Source of the DNA: an uncultured Clostridia bacterium
GTDB taxonomy: Bacteria > Bacillota > Clostridia > Lachnospirales > Anaerotignaceae
Reading direction: 5' to 3'
Length of the DNA: 24,585 nt
Assembly: GCA_937888765.1 (NCBI GenBank)
Contig: CALASU010000036.1
Coordinates: 1-24,585 of the forward strand
Shown here: positions 1 through 7,274 of the stretch, in pieces
Layout: the number at the start of each line of letters is the position of its first letter
Numbering within the stretch: position 1 is the stretch's first letter
Notes under the pieces: generated by a model
What the model was told of the DNA's origin: nothing
Seen by the model: the letters and a program-made list of their open reading frames with translations, nothing else
The model's database searches: none
Made by a program: the position numbers and the translations under genes

Positions 1-161
1 GCGGGAAAGATGTCCCGCCCGCCGAAGGCGGCTTTGCGAAGCAAAGTACTGACAGAGCTTGTGGGGTGCAGGGGCAAAGCCCCGCATACTTTCCAAAGCG
101 GGTTTTTGAAGGGGTACGGGGAAACTTTTCCCAAGTAAAAAAAGTTTCCCCGATAAACTCC
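1..161. repeat. Modular hairpin repeat, copy A (5' end cut by the window)
   Basis: This stretch carries no gene and is a run of short inverted repeats: GCGGGA/TCCCGC at 1-18, CTTTGC/GCAAAG around 32-45, GGGGC-AAA-GCCCC at 71-83, and a long stem GGGGAAACTTTT paired with AAAAGTTTCCCC at 118-151. Positions 58-84 recur exactly at 24559-24585, and most of that string recurs at 16888-16910. The last module closely matches 16921-16978. It ends a few bases before the stop codon of the minus-strand MATE gene, so it forms that gene's 3' UTR. Confidence 0.8.
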
Positions 162-165
162 ACTT

Positions 166-1536
166 TTAAATCCACTCTGTTTTTTTCCATGTATGCAGTT
201 CTTTCAATAGGAACACACCTGCCAGTCCAAATGTCAGCACATCCGCAAGCGGTGCCGCCGCCAGTGCCCCATCCAATCCAAATCTAGCCGACAGAAGCAG
301 TGCCAGCGGAATCAGGAAAAATGCCTGTCTGGAAAGGGAAATGGTCAGTGCCTTCCTGGGTTTGCCGATTGCCTGAAAAAACGATGCCGTTACCTGTGGC
401 AGACCATATACAAAGAAGCCCAGCATATACAGACGGAAGCAATGCACCGCAAATTCCTGATACAGCGGATCATCCTTGATAAACAGTCCCGCAAGGAAGC
501 CGCCGCCATAGCGGAAAATGCAGAACCACACCACCGAAATCACGATAGATGCCTTTGCCGCAGTCTGAATCGTCTGTTTGACACGGTCATACTGCTTTGC
601 CCCAAAGTTAAAGCCATTGATTGGCTGTGTGCCGGAAGCCAGACCCACGAACATCGCATGGGAAATCTGATACAGCTTCATCATAATGCCATAGCAGGAC
701 AGAGCAATCTCACTGCCGTAAATCGTTGCCGCACCATACTGCCGCATCAGGTTATTCATCACAATCTGCGTTGCCGCCGATGCTGTCTGTGTACAAAGAC
801 TGGGAAAGCCCAGTGAGAAAATATCTTTGACTGCCTGCCCCCGCAGGTGCAGATTTTCCTTTTTCAGATGGAAGTGCTGAAACTTCGGCAGATACGCCAG
901 TGCCATAGACCCAGAAACCGTCTGCCCGATAATGGTCGCCAAAGCCGCCCCCTTGATGCCCCAATTAAAGCAAAAAATGAAAATGGGGTCAAGGATCACA
1001 TTTAATATCGCCCCGACCATCATGCTCCGCATCATATAGCGTGGGTTGCCGTCCGCTCGTATGATAGCGGTAAATGCCATATTGCACATAGCAAAGGGCT
1101 GCCCAAGCAATACGATGCTCAGATACAGTGCCGCATCCTTTGCCACCGCTTCAGAAGCCCCGAAGAACACCACCAGCGGCTCTCGAAAGCAAAGTCCGAA
1201 TACCACCAGAAACAGCCCTGCACCAAACAGCAGCAGAACCGCATTGGCAAAGATCCTGTCTGCCGCATCCTGTTCCTTTCGCCCCAGATGCAGGCTGATA
1301 TTTGCCGCACAGCCGTCCCCGATCAGAAGAGCCATCGCCGCCGCAATGATGCCAATGGGAAAGGTCACGTTTGTTGCCGCGATCCCATTCAGCCCTACCG
1401 CCTGCCCGATAAAAATCTGGTCTACGATATTATAGAGATAATTGACCATCAGCGTCAGTGCCGTCGGAACGGAAAACTTCAAAAGCAGCCGCCCAATCGG
1501 GTCTGTTCCCAAAACATTCTGTCTTGGCTGCGTCAT
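166..1536 (-). CDS. MATE family multidrug/cation antiporter
   Basis: This 456-residue integral membrane protein is a MATE (MatE, DinF/NorM-like) efflux transporter, which exports drugs or cationic metabolites using a Na+ or H+ gradient. The N-terminus (GTDPIGRLLLKFSVPTALTL, then YNIVDQIFIGQ.VGLNGIAATNV) is the typical first MatE half. A second half with the same layout starts around residue 235 (FSLGFPSLCTQTASAATQIVMNNLM), and about twelve hydrophobic segments are visible. The length is normal for the family. The ATG follows a strong AGGAGG site with no nearby alternative. It lies downstream of the coiled-coil gene on the same strand, separated by a hairpin at 1573-1602, and I see no convincing promoter of its own. 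The substrate cannot be told from sequence. Confidence 0.93.
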   Translation of the reverse strand: MTQPRQNVLGTDPIGRLLLKFSVPTALTLMVNYLYNIVDQIFIGQAVGLNGIAATNVTFPIGIIAAAMALLIGDGCAANISLHLGRKEQDAADRIFANAVLLLFGAGLFLVVFGLCFREPLVVFFGASEAVAKDAALYLSIVLLGQPFAMCNMAFTAIIRADGNPRYMMRSMMVGAILNVILDPIFIFCFNWGIKGAALATIIGQTVSGSMALAYLPKFQHFHLKKENLHLRGQAVKDIFSLGFPSLCTQTASAATQIVMNNLMRQYGAATIYGSEIALSCYGIMMKLYQISHAMFVGLASGTQPINGFNFGAKQYDRVKQTIQTAAKASIVISVVWFCIFRYGGGFLAGLFIKDDPLYQEFAVHCFRLYMLGFFVYGLPQVTASFFQAIGKPRKALTISLSRQAFFLIPLALLLSARFGLDGALAAAPLADVLTFGLAGVFLLKELHTWKKTEWI

Positions 1537-1569
1537 GGCAGTCCCCTCCTTTTATAATACGTCATAAAG

Positions 1570-1617
1570 AGAAGCCTCAAATTCTTTATGAACCTGAGGC
1601 TTTTGATTTTTTATCTT
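1570..1617. terminator. Bidirectional hairpin terminator between the coiled-coil gene and MATE
   Basis: An AAGCCTCA/TGAGGCTT stem (about 1573-1602) is followed by a T-rich run on the plus strand and by a weaker CTCTTT on the minus strand. On the minus strand it sits just after the coiled-coil gene and before MATE, so it probably only partly terminates transcription. Confidence 0.55.
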
Positions 1618-2164
1618 ATTCTGCAGATTTCGCGCAGGAATCGCATACTTCCTGTCCGTCTTCCACAACCGCACCACAGTCTGCACAAACAGGGATGCTT
1701 GCTTCCTCTGCTTCTTCCGCTTCTTCTATATCAGCTTCCGCCTCTTCTGCCGCATCCTCTACTGCTCTGGCAGCCTTGCGTTCTGCCTTTTCCGCTTCTC
1801 TTGCCGCTTTGCGTTCTGCTTTCTGTACTTCTCTTTCTGCCTTGCGTTCTGCTTTTTCCGCTTCTCTGTCCGCTTTGATCTGTGCGATCTCTGCTTCCAG
1901 TGCGCGGATCTTATCCTGTGCCACTACAATTTTATCGCAGGTCAGCATAGGTTCATCATCCAGTTTTTCCCCTAACATAAACTTTGCCCAGTAATATTCC
2001 CCGATTTCTCTTTTATATGCTTCTATATTGCCCTTTGTCAGATTGATTTCGCTTGTCAGCTTATTCAGTTCCAGGCTTTCATTTGCCATATCAGACACAT
2101 TTTTCGCCATTTCACTTAATTTATCTAAATTTGCCATTTCAGTCAGTTTATCAAAAAATGCCAT
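1616..2164 (-). CDS. Coiled-coil protein with C-terminal zinc ribbon, function unknown
   Basis: This 182-residue protein has no signal peptide or membrane segment and I do not recognise a named family. It has three parts. Residues 1-60 are amphipathic (MAFFDKLTEMANLDKLSEMAKNVSDMANESLELNKL), like the start of clostridial zinc-ribbon helper proteins. Residues about 85-155 are a highly charged Ala/Glu/Lys/Arg coiled coil containing three 11-residue repeats (KAERKAxREx). The C-terminal tail holds CADCG...CDSC, a four-cysteine zinc ribbon. The repeats are visible in DNA as three 33-bp units at 1776-1874. The ATG is preceded by GAGGAGGAATGAAGT. It probably is a monocistronic or leading gene before MATE. 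It may be a structural or scaffold protein, but that is a guess. Confidence 0.8.
   Translation of the reverse strand: MAFFDKLTEMANLDKLSEMAKNVSDMANESLELNKLTSEINLTKGNIEAYKREIGEYYWAKFMLGEKLDDEPMLTCDKIVVAQDKIRALEAEIAQIKADREAEKAERKAEREVQKAERKAAREAEKAERKAARAVEDAAEEAEADIEEAEEAEEASIPVCADCGAVVEDGQEVCDSCAKSAE
1776..1874 (-). repeat. Three tandem 33-bp units encoding hendecad coiled coil
   Basis: The units are 1776-1808, 1809-1841 and 1842-1874, each beginning TTGCGTTCTGC on the plus strand. In protein they read as three 11-residue blocks with KAERKA at the start, which fits a hendecad (11-residue) coiled-coil register. Confidence 0.85.
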
Positions 2165-2499
2165 ACTTCATTCCTCCTCAATTTTCTTTTCTGCCAATAG
2201 ATTCAAAACTTTCCCCTATTAGTAAAATTCGATGTTTTTCCGAAAAATCCTTTCTGCTTCTTCTTTTTCTGAGTTTCTTTGCCAATGTATTTCTCTCTGT
2301 GACACTTTTTTTCCTATTGTTCACTAAAAAAAACTTCCAAAACTTTTTCCAAAAATCCTTCCAATCTGTCCATTTCTCCAAAAGAATCATATTTTTCAAA
2401 ACCGTTATTTACAATCCACCAACTCCCCATTATAATGTTTGAGTTACAAAAAAATCATATTTCTAACGGCATACAGACAGAACAAGGAGCAGCAAAACA
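2165..2499. other. Gene-free, pyrimidine-rich intergenic region before xpt
   Basis: Between two divergent genes. The plus strand is strikingly rich in C and T from about 2220 to 2400. I see no RNA gene and no purine-riboswitch core. The only supported signal is the xpt promoter at 2408-2436. A 73-codon minus-strand frame here lacks a Shine-Dalgarno site and looks like a composition artefact. Confidence 0.6.
2408..2436 (+). promoter_or_regulatory. Sigma-A-type promoter for xpt
   Basis: TTTACA (2408-2413), a 17-bp spacer and a consensus TATAAT (2431-2436). The resulting leader of about 55 nt is too short for a purine riboswitch. Confidence 0.8.
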
Positions 2500-3075
2500 A
2501 TGGATTTATTAAAACGAAGGATCCGTAATGACGGAATGGCAATAGGCACAGAAATCGTGCGCGTAGATTCTTTTTTGAATCATCAGCTGGATATCGGACT
2601 TTTTATGGCAATCGGAAAAGAGATCAAGAGACGTTTCGATCATCTTGGCATCAATAAAATTTTAACTATTGAATCCTCTGGTATTGCGATTGCATCTATC
2701 ACTGCCATGTACTTCGATTTACCTCCTGTTGTATTTGCAGAAAGAATTCCCCTGCATGCTGTAACAGACGAACACTATGCCGCTGAAATCACTCCTTCCC
2801 TGACAGAGATTCCTTCCGCTTCCTGTGTACTCAAGGCATATCTGAATAAAGATGATACCGTGCTGATTCTGGACAGCTTTCTGGCACACGGCGAAGTCAC
2901 TCTGGGGCTTTGCTCTCTGGTGGAACAGGCAGGCGGTACTGTCGGCGGTATTGTCGGCATCATTGAAAAGGAATTTCAGGGCGGCAGTGCAAAACTCAGA
3001 GAAGCCGGCTATTATGTAGACTCTCTGGCAGTCATTACAAAAATCGAAAACGGAGAAGTATACTTCAGAGATTGA
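2500..3075 (+). CDS. xpt: Xanthine phosphoribosyltransferase
   Basis: This 191-residue cytosolic enzyme converts xanthine and PRPP to XMP in purine salvage. The N-terminus (LLKRRIRNDGMAIGTEIVRVDSFLNHQLD), the IESSGIAIA segment and PPVVFAER are characteristic of Xpt, and the length matches the family. The PRPP-binding loop reads VLILDSFLAHGE, whereas most Xpt proteins I know have a DDFLANG-type loop, so two loop positions look altered. The ATG has an AAGGAG site about ten bases upstream. It is a single gene with a strong promoter at 2408-2436 and a terminator after the stop. Unlike B. subtilis xpt, it is not followed by a xanthine permease gene and has no visible purine riboswitch. Confidence 0.92.
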   Translation: MDLLKRRIRNDGMAIGTEIVRVDSFLNHQLDIGLFMAIGKEIKRRFDHLGINKILTIESSGIAIASITAMYFDLPPVVFAERIPLHAVTDEHYAAEITPSLTEIPSASCVLKAYLNKDDTVLILDSFLAHGEVTLGLCSLVEQAGGTVGGIVGIIEKEFQGGSAKLREAGYYVDSLAVITKIENGEVYFRD

Positions 3076-3096
3076 TATTAGAATCAAACAAAAACT

Positions 3097-3133
3097 TAAC
3101 CTCTTCCAAGCTAATTTGAAGGTTTTTTTTTTG
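3097..3133 (+). terminator. Terminator of xpt
   Basis: An imperfect stem, AACCT...TTC against GAAGGTT, ends in a run of ten T residues. The stem has a bulge but the T-tract is long. Confidence 0.6.
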
Positions 3134-3216
3134 TGCAGTTTGCGTAAAGTTCGTGAAAAATTGCACAGTTGCATAAAAAAAATGTAAAAATCTTCTGAAA
3201 ATCTCTGTTTTTACGG

Positions 3217-3245
3217 TTGAGATATGACAATTGCTTTGTTATGAT
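3217..3245 (+). promoter_or_regulatory. Sigma-A-type promoter for the SulP gene
   Basis: TTGAGA (3217-3222), 17-bp spacer, TATGAT (3240-3245). It lies about 110 bp before the start codon. I see no recognised riboswitch in the leader. Confidence 0.6.
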
Positions 3246-3355
3246 AACTAGCGTGTCATTTTTTCTTTTGAAAATTCCGGCACAAACAGCAATCATATCC
3301 TGATTTAACAGGCATCAAAAAAATATAAGTATTTACAAGAAAGGGGTCCTTTTTT

Positions 3356-5002
3356 ATGCTGCGTGCATTCGTAAGCAGTCTGAAACAAGAATTTAGCGGA
3401 TATAATGCGTCCGCATTGACAAAAGACCTGATGGCAGGTCTGACCGTTGCCGCCGTTGCGCTGCCTCTGGCACTTGCATTCGGTGTCAGCTCCGGTGCTG
3501 ATGCCGCTTCCGGTCTGATCACAGCGATCATCGCCGGTGTTATCATCAGTGCACTCTCCGGTGGGTATTATCAGATCTCCGGTCCTACAGGGGCTATGGC
3601 AGCCATCCTGATGTCTCTCGTAGCTTCCTACGGTATGGACGGTGTATTCATCGCCACATTAATTGCGGGTATCATCCTGCTGATTGCAGGGGTTCTGCAT
3701 CTGGGTAAGCTGACATCCTTCATTCCTGCTCCCGTTATCACAGGGTTTACCTCCGGTATCGCCGTGATTATCGCAATGGGGCAGATTGATAACTTCTTTG
3801 GTACATATTCCGAAGGTACTTCCGCAGTAGAAAAGCTGTTCAGCTACGGCAGACTGGGCTTCTCCCCCAATATGACAGCCGTTGCACTGGGTGCGTTCGT
3901 TGTATTGTTCATGATCTTCTTCCCTAAGAAATGGAACGCTGTTGTTCCTGCCTCTCTGGTAAGTATCATTATCACAACAGCAGCCTCCATCACAATGGGT
4001 CTGGATGTTGCAGTGGTTGGCGAAATCCCCAAAACACTGATTCCCGAAAATCGTCTGATGTTCAGTGCACTGGACTTCAAAACAATTACAGCTCTGGTAA
4101 CACCTGCGTTCTCCATCGCCATTCTGGGCATGATCGAAAGCTTGCTGTGCGGTGCTTCTGCGGGTCGTATGACAGGCGTACGTCTGGATGCAAACCAGGA
4201 ACTGGTTGCACAGGGTATCGGTAACATCCTGCTGCCTTTCTTCGGCGGTATCCCTGCTACAGCGGCGATCGCTCGTACAAGCGTAGCCATCAAATCCGGC
4301 GCAAAAACAAGACTGACAGGTATCTTCCATGCAGTAGGTCTGCTGATTTCCATGTTCCTGCTGGCTCCCGTTATGAGCCAGATTCCTCTGGCAGCTCTGG
4401 CAGGTGTTCTGATGGTAACAGCATGGAGAATGAACGAATGGGAATCCATTCACTATATCTTCTCCCATAAATTCAAAGGTGCGATGCTGGAATTCGTTGC
4501 AACAATGCTGGCAACAATCATCTTCGACCTGACAGTGGCTATTCTGATCGGTGTACTGATCGGTCTGATCTTCCTGGTATCCCGTCTGTCCTTCATCGAA
4601 ATCAACTCCGAAAATGTTGATATGAAGCGTATGAACGTAACAGACCCCGTACTGTGCGAACGCTACAGCAACGCAAAAGTATTCTATATCACAGGTCCTA
4701 TGATTTTCGCAAATACACAGGCTGTATCCGATATCGCTCTGAGAGCGGAAGGCTGTGACACAATCCTGCTGTCCATGCGTGGTGTGTCCAATATCGACAT
4801 CTCCTGTGCACAGACACTGCGTGAACTGATCGAAGGTCTGCGTGCAAAAGGCGTGGACGTTGCTATCTGCGGTGTACCCACACACGCAATGCGAATGATG
4901 GAACGTTCCGATCTGAAAGAAATCGTCGGCGATGAAAACTTCTACTGGAGCGTAGAGCGTGTACTGCTCACAAACCGCCCCAGACCCGCCGCAAAAGCGT
5001 AA
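3356..5002 (+). CDS. SulP family anion transporter with STAS domain
   Basis: This 548-residue membrane protein belongs to the SulP/SLC26 family (sulfate, bicarbonate or other anion uptake). The N-terminus (KDLMAGLTVAAVALPLALAFGVSSGADAASGLITAIIAG) and SGPTGAMAAIL carry the family signature. Ten or more hydrophobic segments run to about residue 410, followed by a cytoplasmic STAS domain at about residues 435-540 (VFYITGPMIFANTQ...ILLSMRGVSNIDISCAQTLREL). The ATG has an AAGGGG site eight bases upstream. The gene is monocistronic with its own promoter and a strong terminator, and its codon use is highly biased (ACA Thr, CTG Leu), suggesting good expression. No carbonic anhydrase or sulfate-assimilation gene lies next to it, so the anion is undetermined. 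Confidence 0.92.
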   Translation: MLRAFVSSLKQEFSGYNASALTKDLMAGLTVAAVALPLALAFGVSSGADAASGLITAIIAGVIISALSGGYYQISGPTGAMAAILMSLVASYGMDGVFIATLIAGIILLIAGVLHLGKLTSFIPAPVITGFTSGIAVIIAMGQIDNFFGTYSEGTSAVEKLFSYGRLGFSPNMTAVALGAFVVLFMIFFPKKWNAVVPASLVSIIITTAASITMGLDVAVVGEIPKTLIPENRLMFSALDFKTITALVTPAFSIAILGMIESLLCGASAGRMTGVRLDANQELVAQGIGNILLPFFGGIPATAAIARTSVAIKSGAKTRLTGIFHAVGLLISMFLLAPVMSQIPLAALAGVLMVTAWRMNEWESIHYIFSHKFKGAMLEFVATMLATIIFDLTVAILIGVLIGLIFLVSRLSFIEINSENVDMKRMNVTDPVLCERYSNAKVFYITGPMIFANTQAVSDIALRAEGCDTILLSMRGVSNIDISCAQTLRELIEGLRAKGVDVAICGVPTHAMRMMERSDLKEIVGDENFYWSVERVLLTNRPRPAAKA

Positions 5003-5006
5003 AAAC

Positions 5007-5042
5007 AAAAAGCCCGTACTATATAAGTACGGGCTTTTTATA
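5007..5042 (+). terminator. Terminator of the SulP gene
   Basis: A perfect 10-bp GC-rich stem (AGCCCGTACT, 5011-5020, with its complement at 5026-5035) is flanked by A and T runs, so it could work in both directions. Confidence 0.9.
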
Positions 5043-5052
5043 GAAAGAAATT

Positions 5053-5155
5053 GACCGCCTAACCTGCCAAGTTAGACGGTCTTAAAAACACCATTTTTCG
5101 GACTGTCCGCCGGGTCAAAAGCAACAATCCTTATTACCTTCAGTATAAGGTAATG
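5053..5155. repeat. Cluster of inverted repeats between convergent genes
   Basis: Three hairpins lie here: GACCGCCTAAC with GTTAGACGGTC (5053-5063/5071-5081; the one mismatch becomes a G-U pair on minus-strand RNA), CGGAC-CCG near 5099-5109, and ATTACCTT with AAGGTAAT (5133-5140/5147-5154). No open reading frame is supported. They may be extra transcription barriers or the remnant of a small element. Confidence 0.5.
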
Positions 5156-5186
5156 CCTGGATTCTGTCAAGAAATATCCTTAATAC

Positions 5187-5222
5187 AAAAAGGCTTGGAT
5201 TCTTCAATCCAAGCCTTTCTTT
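5187..5222 (-). terminator. Terminator of the efp operon
   Basis: A 12-bp stem AAGGCTTGGATT with AATCCAAGCCTT and a four-base loop is followed on the minus strand by TTTTTGTATT, just after the stop codon of the 118-residue gene. The plus strand also has a T-run. Confidence 0.9.
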
Positions 5223-5224
5223 TT

Positions 5225-5581
5225 TTAGAATTTCAGTTCATCAATGTCGATGGTACCCATGGGAATGGGACTGCCGCAGCCGGGGCAGGGAATTTCTGTT
5301 TCTGTTTCCATCGTTTCCTCGTCCACGTCCATTTCTGTACCGCAGTCGGGGCAGATAAAGGAATAGAAATATACAGGTTCTTCCGCATCTTCCTCGTCTG
5401 TACCTTCGGGGTCAAGCACTTCCATGTCCTCGTCATCCATGAAGGTTTCGAGCATAAATGCCATATCCTCCAGAACATTCAGAATCTCATGGAATACCTT
5501 TCCTTCCTTACTTTCTTCAGGAAAACCGCTTCCATCACAAAGTCCTCTTAAATAAGTGATCTTCTTTTCAAAATATTCCAT
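5225..5581 (-). CDS. CD1247 N-terminal domain-type small acidic zinc-ribbon protein
   Basis: This 118-residue soluble protein has an N-terminal helix pair (MEYFEKKITYLRGLCDGSGF....KEGKVFHEILNVLEDMAFMLE) that resembles the clostridial family annotated as CD1247 N-terminal domain protein. A very acidic linker follows (DDEDMEVLDPEGTDEEDAEE), then a C-terminal zinc ribbon (CPDCG...CPGCG, about residues 76-106). No enzymatic function is known to me. It starts 36 bases after efp on the same strand with its own AAGGAGG site and shares the efp promoter and a terminator after its stop. In my recollection the pairing with efp is common in Clostridia, which would suggest a translation-linked role, but this is inference. 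Confidence 0.75.
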   Translation of the reverse strand: MEYFEKKITYLRGLCDGSGFPEESKEGKVFHEILNVLEDMAFMLETFMDDEDMEVLDPEGTDEEDAEEPVYFYSFICPDCGTEMDVDEETMETETEIPCPGCGSPIPMGTIDIDELKF

Positions 5582-5617
5582 TGGTCACAGCCTCCTTATG
5601 CTGTCTTACTGCTAAAA

Positions 5618-6181
5618 TTATTCTTTGGATCTGCCCATGTATTCGCCTGTTCTTGTGTCGATCTGAATTCTTTCACCTTCGTTAATGAACAGAGGAACCT
5701 GCAGTGTGAAACCTGTTTCAACTGTAGCGGGTTTTGTTGCACCCTGAGCTGTGTTACCAGCGAAGCCGGGTTCTGTATCTGTGATTACCAGGTCAACGAA
5801 CTGAGCAGATTCTACCATGAAAGGAGAACCTTTGTAGAATTTTACTGTTACTTCGTCATTTTCTCTTGTGTATTTCAGAGCTTCTTCTACCTGATCCAGG
5901 TGCAGAGGAATCTGATCAAATGTGTCGTTGTCCATGAAGTAGTACAGTTCACCGTCGCTGTACAGATACTGCATTTTCTTTGTTTCGATATGTGCTTTAG
6001 GGAATTTGTCACTGGGGTTGAATGCTTCTTCTCTTGTAGCACCTGTCAGAATGTTTTTGTATTTTGTTCTTACGAAGGGAGAACCTTTACCGGGTTTTAC
6101 GTGCTGGAAATCCAGAATTACGTGGGGTTCGCCGTTCATTTCAAAAGTAATACCTTTTCTAAAATCACCTGCAGAAATCAT
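5618..6181 (-). CDS. efp: Translation elongation factor P
   Basis: This 187-residue protein binds between the P and E sites of the ribosome and relieves stalling at polyproline stretches. The whole family pattern is present: KOW-like N-domain (MISAGDFRKGITFEMNGEPHVILDFQHVKPGKG), middle OB domain and C-terminal OB domain (VPLFINEGERIQIDTRTGEYMGR). The tip of the N-domain loop is PGKGSPFVR with lysine at position 32, the residue modified in B. subtilis EF-P. The start has a GAGGAGG site. It leads a two-gene operon with the CD1247-type gene, driven by the promoter at 6260-6288; upstream yqeG has no clear terminator and may read through. Confidence 0.97.
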   Translation of the reverse strand: MISAGDFRKGITFEMNGEPHVILDFQHVKPGKGSPFVRTKYKNILTGATREEAFNPSDKFPKAHIETKKMQYLYSDGELYYFMDNDTFDQIPLHLDQVEEALKYTRENDEVTVKFYKGSPFMVESAQFVDLVITDTEPGFAGNTAQGATKPATVETGFTLQVPLFINEGERIQIDTRTGEYMGRSKE

Positions 6182-6259
6182 ATTATTTCCTCCTCAAAAA
6201 TAAAATCCATTTTGGTTATTCCGAATTACAATGCCAATTACCTCAGCATATTCCTTTAT

Positions 6260-6288
6260 ATTTTAATAGATTGGAGCATATATTTCAA
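6260..6288 (-). promoter_or_regulatory. Sigma-A-type promoter for efp
   Basis: Read on the minus strand: TTGAAA (6288-6283), 17-bp spacer, TAAAAT (6265-6260), giving a leader of about 75 nt. Confidence 0.75.
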
Positions 6289-6310
6289 TAAAAAATTAAA
6301 AAATCACTGC

Positions 6311-6820
6311 TTATTTGCCATATTTCTTGAAATATACCTTCATTACCTGTCTTTCCAGACCACGTTTTACCTTTGTCTGAATCTGATCTCTGTCACAGAT
6401 GGGTGCTGTCATGATGCAGAGCAGGCCGCCCTTATGCCCACACCACATATCTGTAAATACCTGATCGCCAATCATAGCTGTGCTTTCGGGTGTAGTACCC
6501 ATGATTTTCATGGCACGATTCAGCTTTTTGATGCCGGGCTTACCACTTTTATGGACTGCCAGTGCCCGCAGCTTACGGTTAAACAGCTGTACACGTTTCT
6601 TTGTATTATTGGACAAAATGCAGAGTTTAAACCCTTCTTTTCTCAGGTAGGCAAACAGTTCCACAATTTCCTGATCGGGCTCTGCCACATCAAAGGGTGC
6701 AATCGTATTATCAATATCAAACACCAGCCCGCGGATGCCCAGTTTTTTCATATTCTCCAAGGGTAATTCAAATACAGAATTTACATAAATATCGGGAAAA
6801 AAACGCTCTAATCCTATCAT
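6311..6820 (-). CDS. yqeG: YqeG family HAD IIIA-type phosphatase
   Basis: This 169-residue soluble protein belongs to the YqeG/HAD-IIIA family (phosphatidylglycerophosphatase-like HAD fold). The HAD motifs are clear: motif I DIDNTI (Asp nucleophile, about residues 36-41), motif II SNN, a lysine in the KSGKPG segment as motif III, and motif IV GDQVFTD. The length is typical. Its substrate in Firmicutes is not established by sequence. It begins 12 bases after the NifX-like gene, and its AAGGAG site overlaps that gene's stop codon, so the two are translationally linked. No obvious hairpin terminator follows, so some transcripts may extend into efp. Confidence 0.92.
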   Translation of the reverse strand: MIGLERFFPDIYVNSVFELPLENMKKLGIRGLVFDIDNTIAPFDVAEPDQEIVELFAYLRKEGFKLCILSNNTKKRVQLFNRKLRALAVHKSGKPGIKKLNRAMKIMGTTPESTAMIGDQVFTDMWCGHKGGLLCIMTAPICDRDQIQTKVKRGLERQVMKVYFKKYGK

Positions 6821-6832
6821 ATCTTTACTCCT

Positions 6833-7177
6833 TTACTCCCCGCCGATGCCTGCTCTCCAGTAGGCATTTTCATCAATATCCCCCAGTCGTTCCCCGCTGA
6901 GGTAACGGATCATGACATCATCCACCTCGCCGGCCACACCGTATGTCAGCTCAATCCGCTTTGTACGAAGCGTATTTCTGGCAGAGGAACGAATCTTGCC
7001 GCAGATGACGGCATTGATATCCTGTTCTGTCAGAAAATCAGCGATGCTCATTTTGCCAAGAGGGATAATTTCTTTTTTCTTTACCAGTTCAATCTCCACC
7101 TCGTAAACGGTAAATTCTTCCGCATAACTGTATTCCTGGTCGATTCTGCCATTTTTTGTGGGAATCGCAACACGCAT
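6833..7177 (-). CDS. NifB/NifX-like (dinitrogenase iron-molybdenum cofactor) domain protein
   Basis: This 114-residue protein matches the stand-alone NifX/NifB C-terminal domain fold: an opening strand MRVAIPTKNGRIDQEYSYAEEFTVYEVE, then SIADFLTEQDINAVICGKI, then ELTYGVAGEVDDVMIRYLSG. Such proteins bind iron-sulfur or iron-molybdenum clusters in nitrogen fixers, but no nif gene is present and the family is widespread in non-fixing anaerobes with unknown roles. Unlike many members it has no Met/Cys/His-rich insertion. It leads the yqeG operon under a very good promoter (7201-7229), with a GGAGGG site before the ATG. Confidence 0.75.
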   Translation of the reverse strand: MRVAIPTKNGRIDQEYSYAEEFTVYEVEIELVKKKEIIPLGKMSIADFLTEQDINAVICGKIRSSARNTLRTKRIELTYGVAGEVDDVMIRYLSGERLGDIDENAYWRAGIGGE

Positions 7178-7200
7178 TAAAATCCCTCCTTTCTTCTTTC

Positions 7201-7229
7201 ATTTTAGAAGTAACCGCACAGCTTGTCAA
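7201..7229 (-). promoter_or_regulatory. Sigma-A promoter for the NifX-like/yqeG operon
   Basis: On the minus strand: consensus TTGACA (7229-7224), 17-bp spacer, TAAAAT (7206-7201). It is back to back with the aminopeptidase promoter, with only five bases between the two -35 boxes. Confidence 0.85.
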
Positions 7230-7234
7230 TTTTT

Positions 7235-7263
7235 TTGCGTATTTTTCCAAAACCGTGTACAAT
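7235..7263 (+). promoter_or_regulatory. Sigma-A-type promoter for the aminopeptidase
   Basis: TTGCGT (7235-7240), 17-bp spacer, TACAAT (7258-7263). Confidence 0.7.
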
Positions 7264-7274
7264 ACTATAGAAAA

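Noticed and set aside
2178..2399. A 73-codon Lys/Arg-rich minus-strand frame
   Set aside because: No Shine-Dalgarno site, and the composition follows from the pyrimidine-rich plus strand.
2437..2499. Purine riboswitch upstream of xpt
   Set aside because: The leader from the TATAAT promoter is only about 55 nt and lacks the conserved aptamer loops.
3659..5008. A 449-codon frame opposite the SulP gene
   Set aside because: Same cause: Cys/His/Gln-rich shadow of a strongly codon-biased gene, with no ribosome site or family pattern.
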